Assembly: GCA_021890795.1 (NCBI GenBank)
Contig: JAKKUO010000011.1
Span: 1-51,447 of the forward strand
Reading direction: 5' to 3'
Source of the DNA: Bacillota bacterium
GTDB taxonomy: Bacteria > Bacillota > Sulfobacillia > Symbiobacteriales > ZC4RG38
Length of the DNA: 51,447 nucleotides
In this document: in pieces, positions 50,363-51,447 of the stretch
Layout: every line of letters starts with the position of its first letter
Numbering within the stretch: position 1 is the first letter of the stretch
Made by a program: the position numbers and the translations under genes
The notes under the pieces: model-generated
Told to the model about the DNA's origin: nothing
The model's database searches: none
What the model saw: only the letters and a program-made list of their open reading frames with translations

Positions 50363-51415
50363 TTGGACCGTACCCGGCTGGCCCGGGTGGACGTCAGCCA
50401 GACCCCCCTCGTCACTATCTGGGAGGTCACCCGGGCCTGCGCCCTGGCCTGCCGCCACTGTCGGGCTGAGGCTATCCCCCGGCGGCACCCGCTGGAGCTG
50501 ACCACCGAAGAGGGCTACCGGCTGATGGACCAGGTCCGGGAGCTGGGAAGCCCCCTTTTTGTCCTGACCGGGGGCGACCCGCTGCTGCGGCCGGATTTCT
50601 TTGACCTGATCCGGTACGCCACGGAGATCGGGCTCCGGGTGGCCGCCACCCCCAGCGGCACGGGCCTGTTGACCCGGGAGAATATCCGCCGGGCGGCGGA
50701 GGCCGGGCTGCGCCGGGTGGCCTTCAGCCTGGACGGCGTCTCCGCCGGGACCCACGACGCCTTCCGGGGGGTGAAGGGATCCTTCCGCCTGACCCTGGCC
50801 GGGATCGAATACGCCCGGGAAGCGGGCATGGAGGTCCAGGTGAACACCACCGTCACCCGGTACAACCTGGCCGAACTCCGGGAGATGCCCCGGCTCCTCG
50901 AAGAGCTGGGGGTCCGCCTGTGGGCGGTCTTTTTCCTGGTGCCCGTGGGCCGGGGCCTGCAGGAGGACATGATCACCCCGGAGGAGCACGAGGAGGTCTG
51001 CCGGTGGCTGGTGGCCATCGGGGAGAGCGTCCCCTTCCCCATCAAGACCACCGAGGCGCCCTTCTACCGCCGGGTGGCGATCCAGATGGGGCGGCCGGTT
51101 CCCTACACCGTCAACGACGGCAAGGGGTTCGTTTTCATCGACCACCTGGGGAACGTCTGCCCCAGTGGCTTCCTGCCCCTGCCCGCGGGCAACATCCGGG
51201 AGCAGCCCCTGGCGGAGATCTACCGGAACGCGCCGCTCTTCCGGGACCTGCGCAACCCGGACCTCTTGAAGGGCAAGTGCGGCCGGTGCGAGTACCGGTC
51301 CCTCTGCGGCGGTTCACGGGCCCGGGCGTGGGCCTTGACCGGGGATCCTCTCGCCTCGGACCCCGCTTGCCCGTACGAGCCCGAGGGGGCGCCGGGTGCC
51401 GCCGCCAGCGCATGA
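50363..51415 (+). CDS. Radical SAM/SPASM domain protein
   Basis: A 350-aa radical SAM enzyme. CALACRHC (Cys26, 30, 33) binds the SAM-cleaving 4Fe-4S cluster; LTGGDPLLRPD and AFSLDGVSAGTHDAFRG are further core motifs. The C-terminal SPASM region has CPSG and CGRCEYRSLCGGSRARAWALTGDPLASDPAC for auxiliary cluster(s). The pattern resembles AhbC/AhbD/NirJ-type heme-modifying and related enzymes. TTG 50363 follows AGGAGGTGG. With DUF2249, DUF59 and the oxidase-like gene next door, a role in heme or nitrogen-oxide cofactor chemistry is plausible. Confidence 0.9.
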   Translation: MDRTRLARVDVSQTPLVTIWEVTRACALACRHCRAEAIPRRHPLELTTEEGYRLMDQVRELGSPLFVLTGGDPLLRPDFFDLIRYATEIGLRVAATPSGTGLLTRENIRRAAEAGLRRVAFSLDGVSAGTHDAFRGVKGSFRLTLAGIEYAREAGMEVQVNTTVTRYNLAELREMPRLLEELGVRLWAVFFLVPVGRGLQEDMITPEEHEEVCRWLVAIGESVPFPIKTTEAPFYRRVAIQMGRPVPYTVNDGKGFVFIDHLGNVCPSGFLPLPAGNIREQPLAEIYRNAPLFRDLRNPDLLKGKCGRCEYRSLCGGSRARAWALTGDPLASDPACPYEPEGAPGAAASA

Positions 51416-51447
51416 AGCCCGGCGCAAAAAGGCCCCGGCCGTCCTTG

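Overview
The window is high-GC, strongly CGG/GTG/CTG-biased DNA. It carries a long, collinear version of the Bacillus subtilis metS-to-divIC region: metG, tatD, yabE-like, rsmA, veg, ispE, purR, spoVG, glmU, prs, pth, fin, mfd, spoVT, spoVB, mazG (yabN), yabO/rqcP, yabP, yabQ, divIC, tRNA. With the sporulation genes spoVG, spoVT, spoVB, fin, yabP, yabQ, spoVR, prkA and yhbH, this points to an endospore-forming high-GC Firmicute. A Symbiobacterium- or Thermaerobacter-like lineage is my inference from GC and gene set; no rRNA is present to confirm it.

Layout. 1-6.7 kb: methionine T-box and metG, then tatD, a G5/3D cell-wall protein, rsmA (probably CTG start), a YkuK-like protein and veg behind two good sigma-A promoters. 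6.7-17.5 kb: ispE, a convergent D,D-carboxypeptidase, an NTP-transferase, purR overlapping threonine dehydratase, spoVG behind a SigH-type promoter, a TPM-domain protein with a short repeat, glmU, prs and an HtrA protease. 17.6-28 kb: pth and fin, neighbours in Bacillus, are separated by about 9.5 kb holding a HEAT-repeat protein, a large secreted glucosaminidase, a decayed FAD monooxygenase, an ABC exporter with its two-component system, and a Met/Tyr/Pro/Gly-repeat protein. 28-36.8 kb: mfd, spoVT (SigG-type promoter), spoVB, a mazG protein with a shortened N-terminus, HU and the RqcP-type S4 protein. 36.8-43.2 kb: a methyltransferase and a SAM hydrolase diverge around a perfect 19-bp palindrome; then comes the minus-strand operon prkA-yhbH-spoVR. 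43.5-45.6 kb: yabP, yabQ, a small HTH gene preceded by a seven-unit 11-bp phased array of DnaA-box-like sequences, divIC and tRNA-Leu(TAA).

45.6-48.2 kb looks like accessory DNA. The 3' end of tRNA-Leu and the hairpin behind it recur in degraded, directly repeated form about 2.6 kb downstream. Between the copies lie a clearly AT-richer DUF3800 gene, a doubtful small ORF, a 420-bp gene-free stretch and a GerMN lipoprotein. 48.3-51.4 kb holds a heme-copper-oxidase-like membrane protein, a DUF59 Fe-S assembly factor, a DUF2249 protein and a radical SAM/SPASM protein, a set that suggests nitrogen-oxide or heme/metal-cofactor metabolism.

The most novel-looking items are the 11-bp phased array before the small HTH gene, the Met-rich repeat protein next to fin, the tRNA-Leu-flanked DUF3800 segment and the isolated palindromic operator. 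GTG and TTG starts are common, and several starts were moved to fit the ribosome-binding site.
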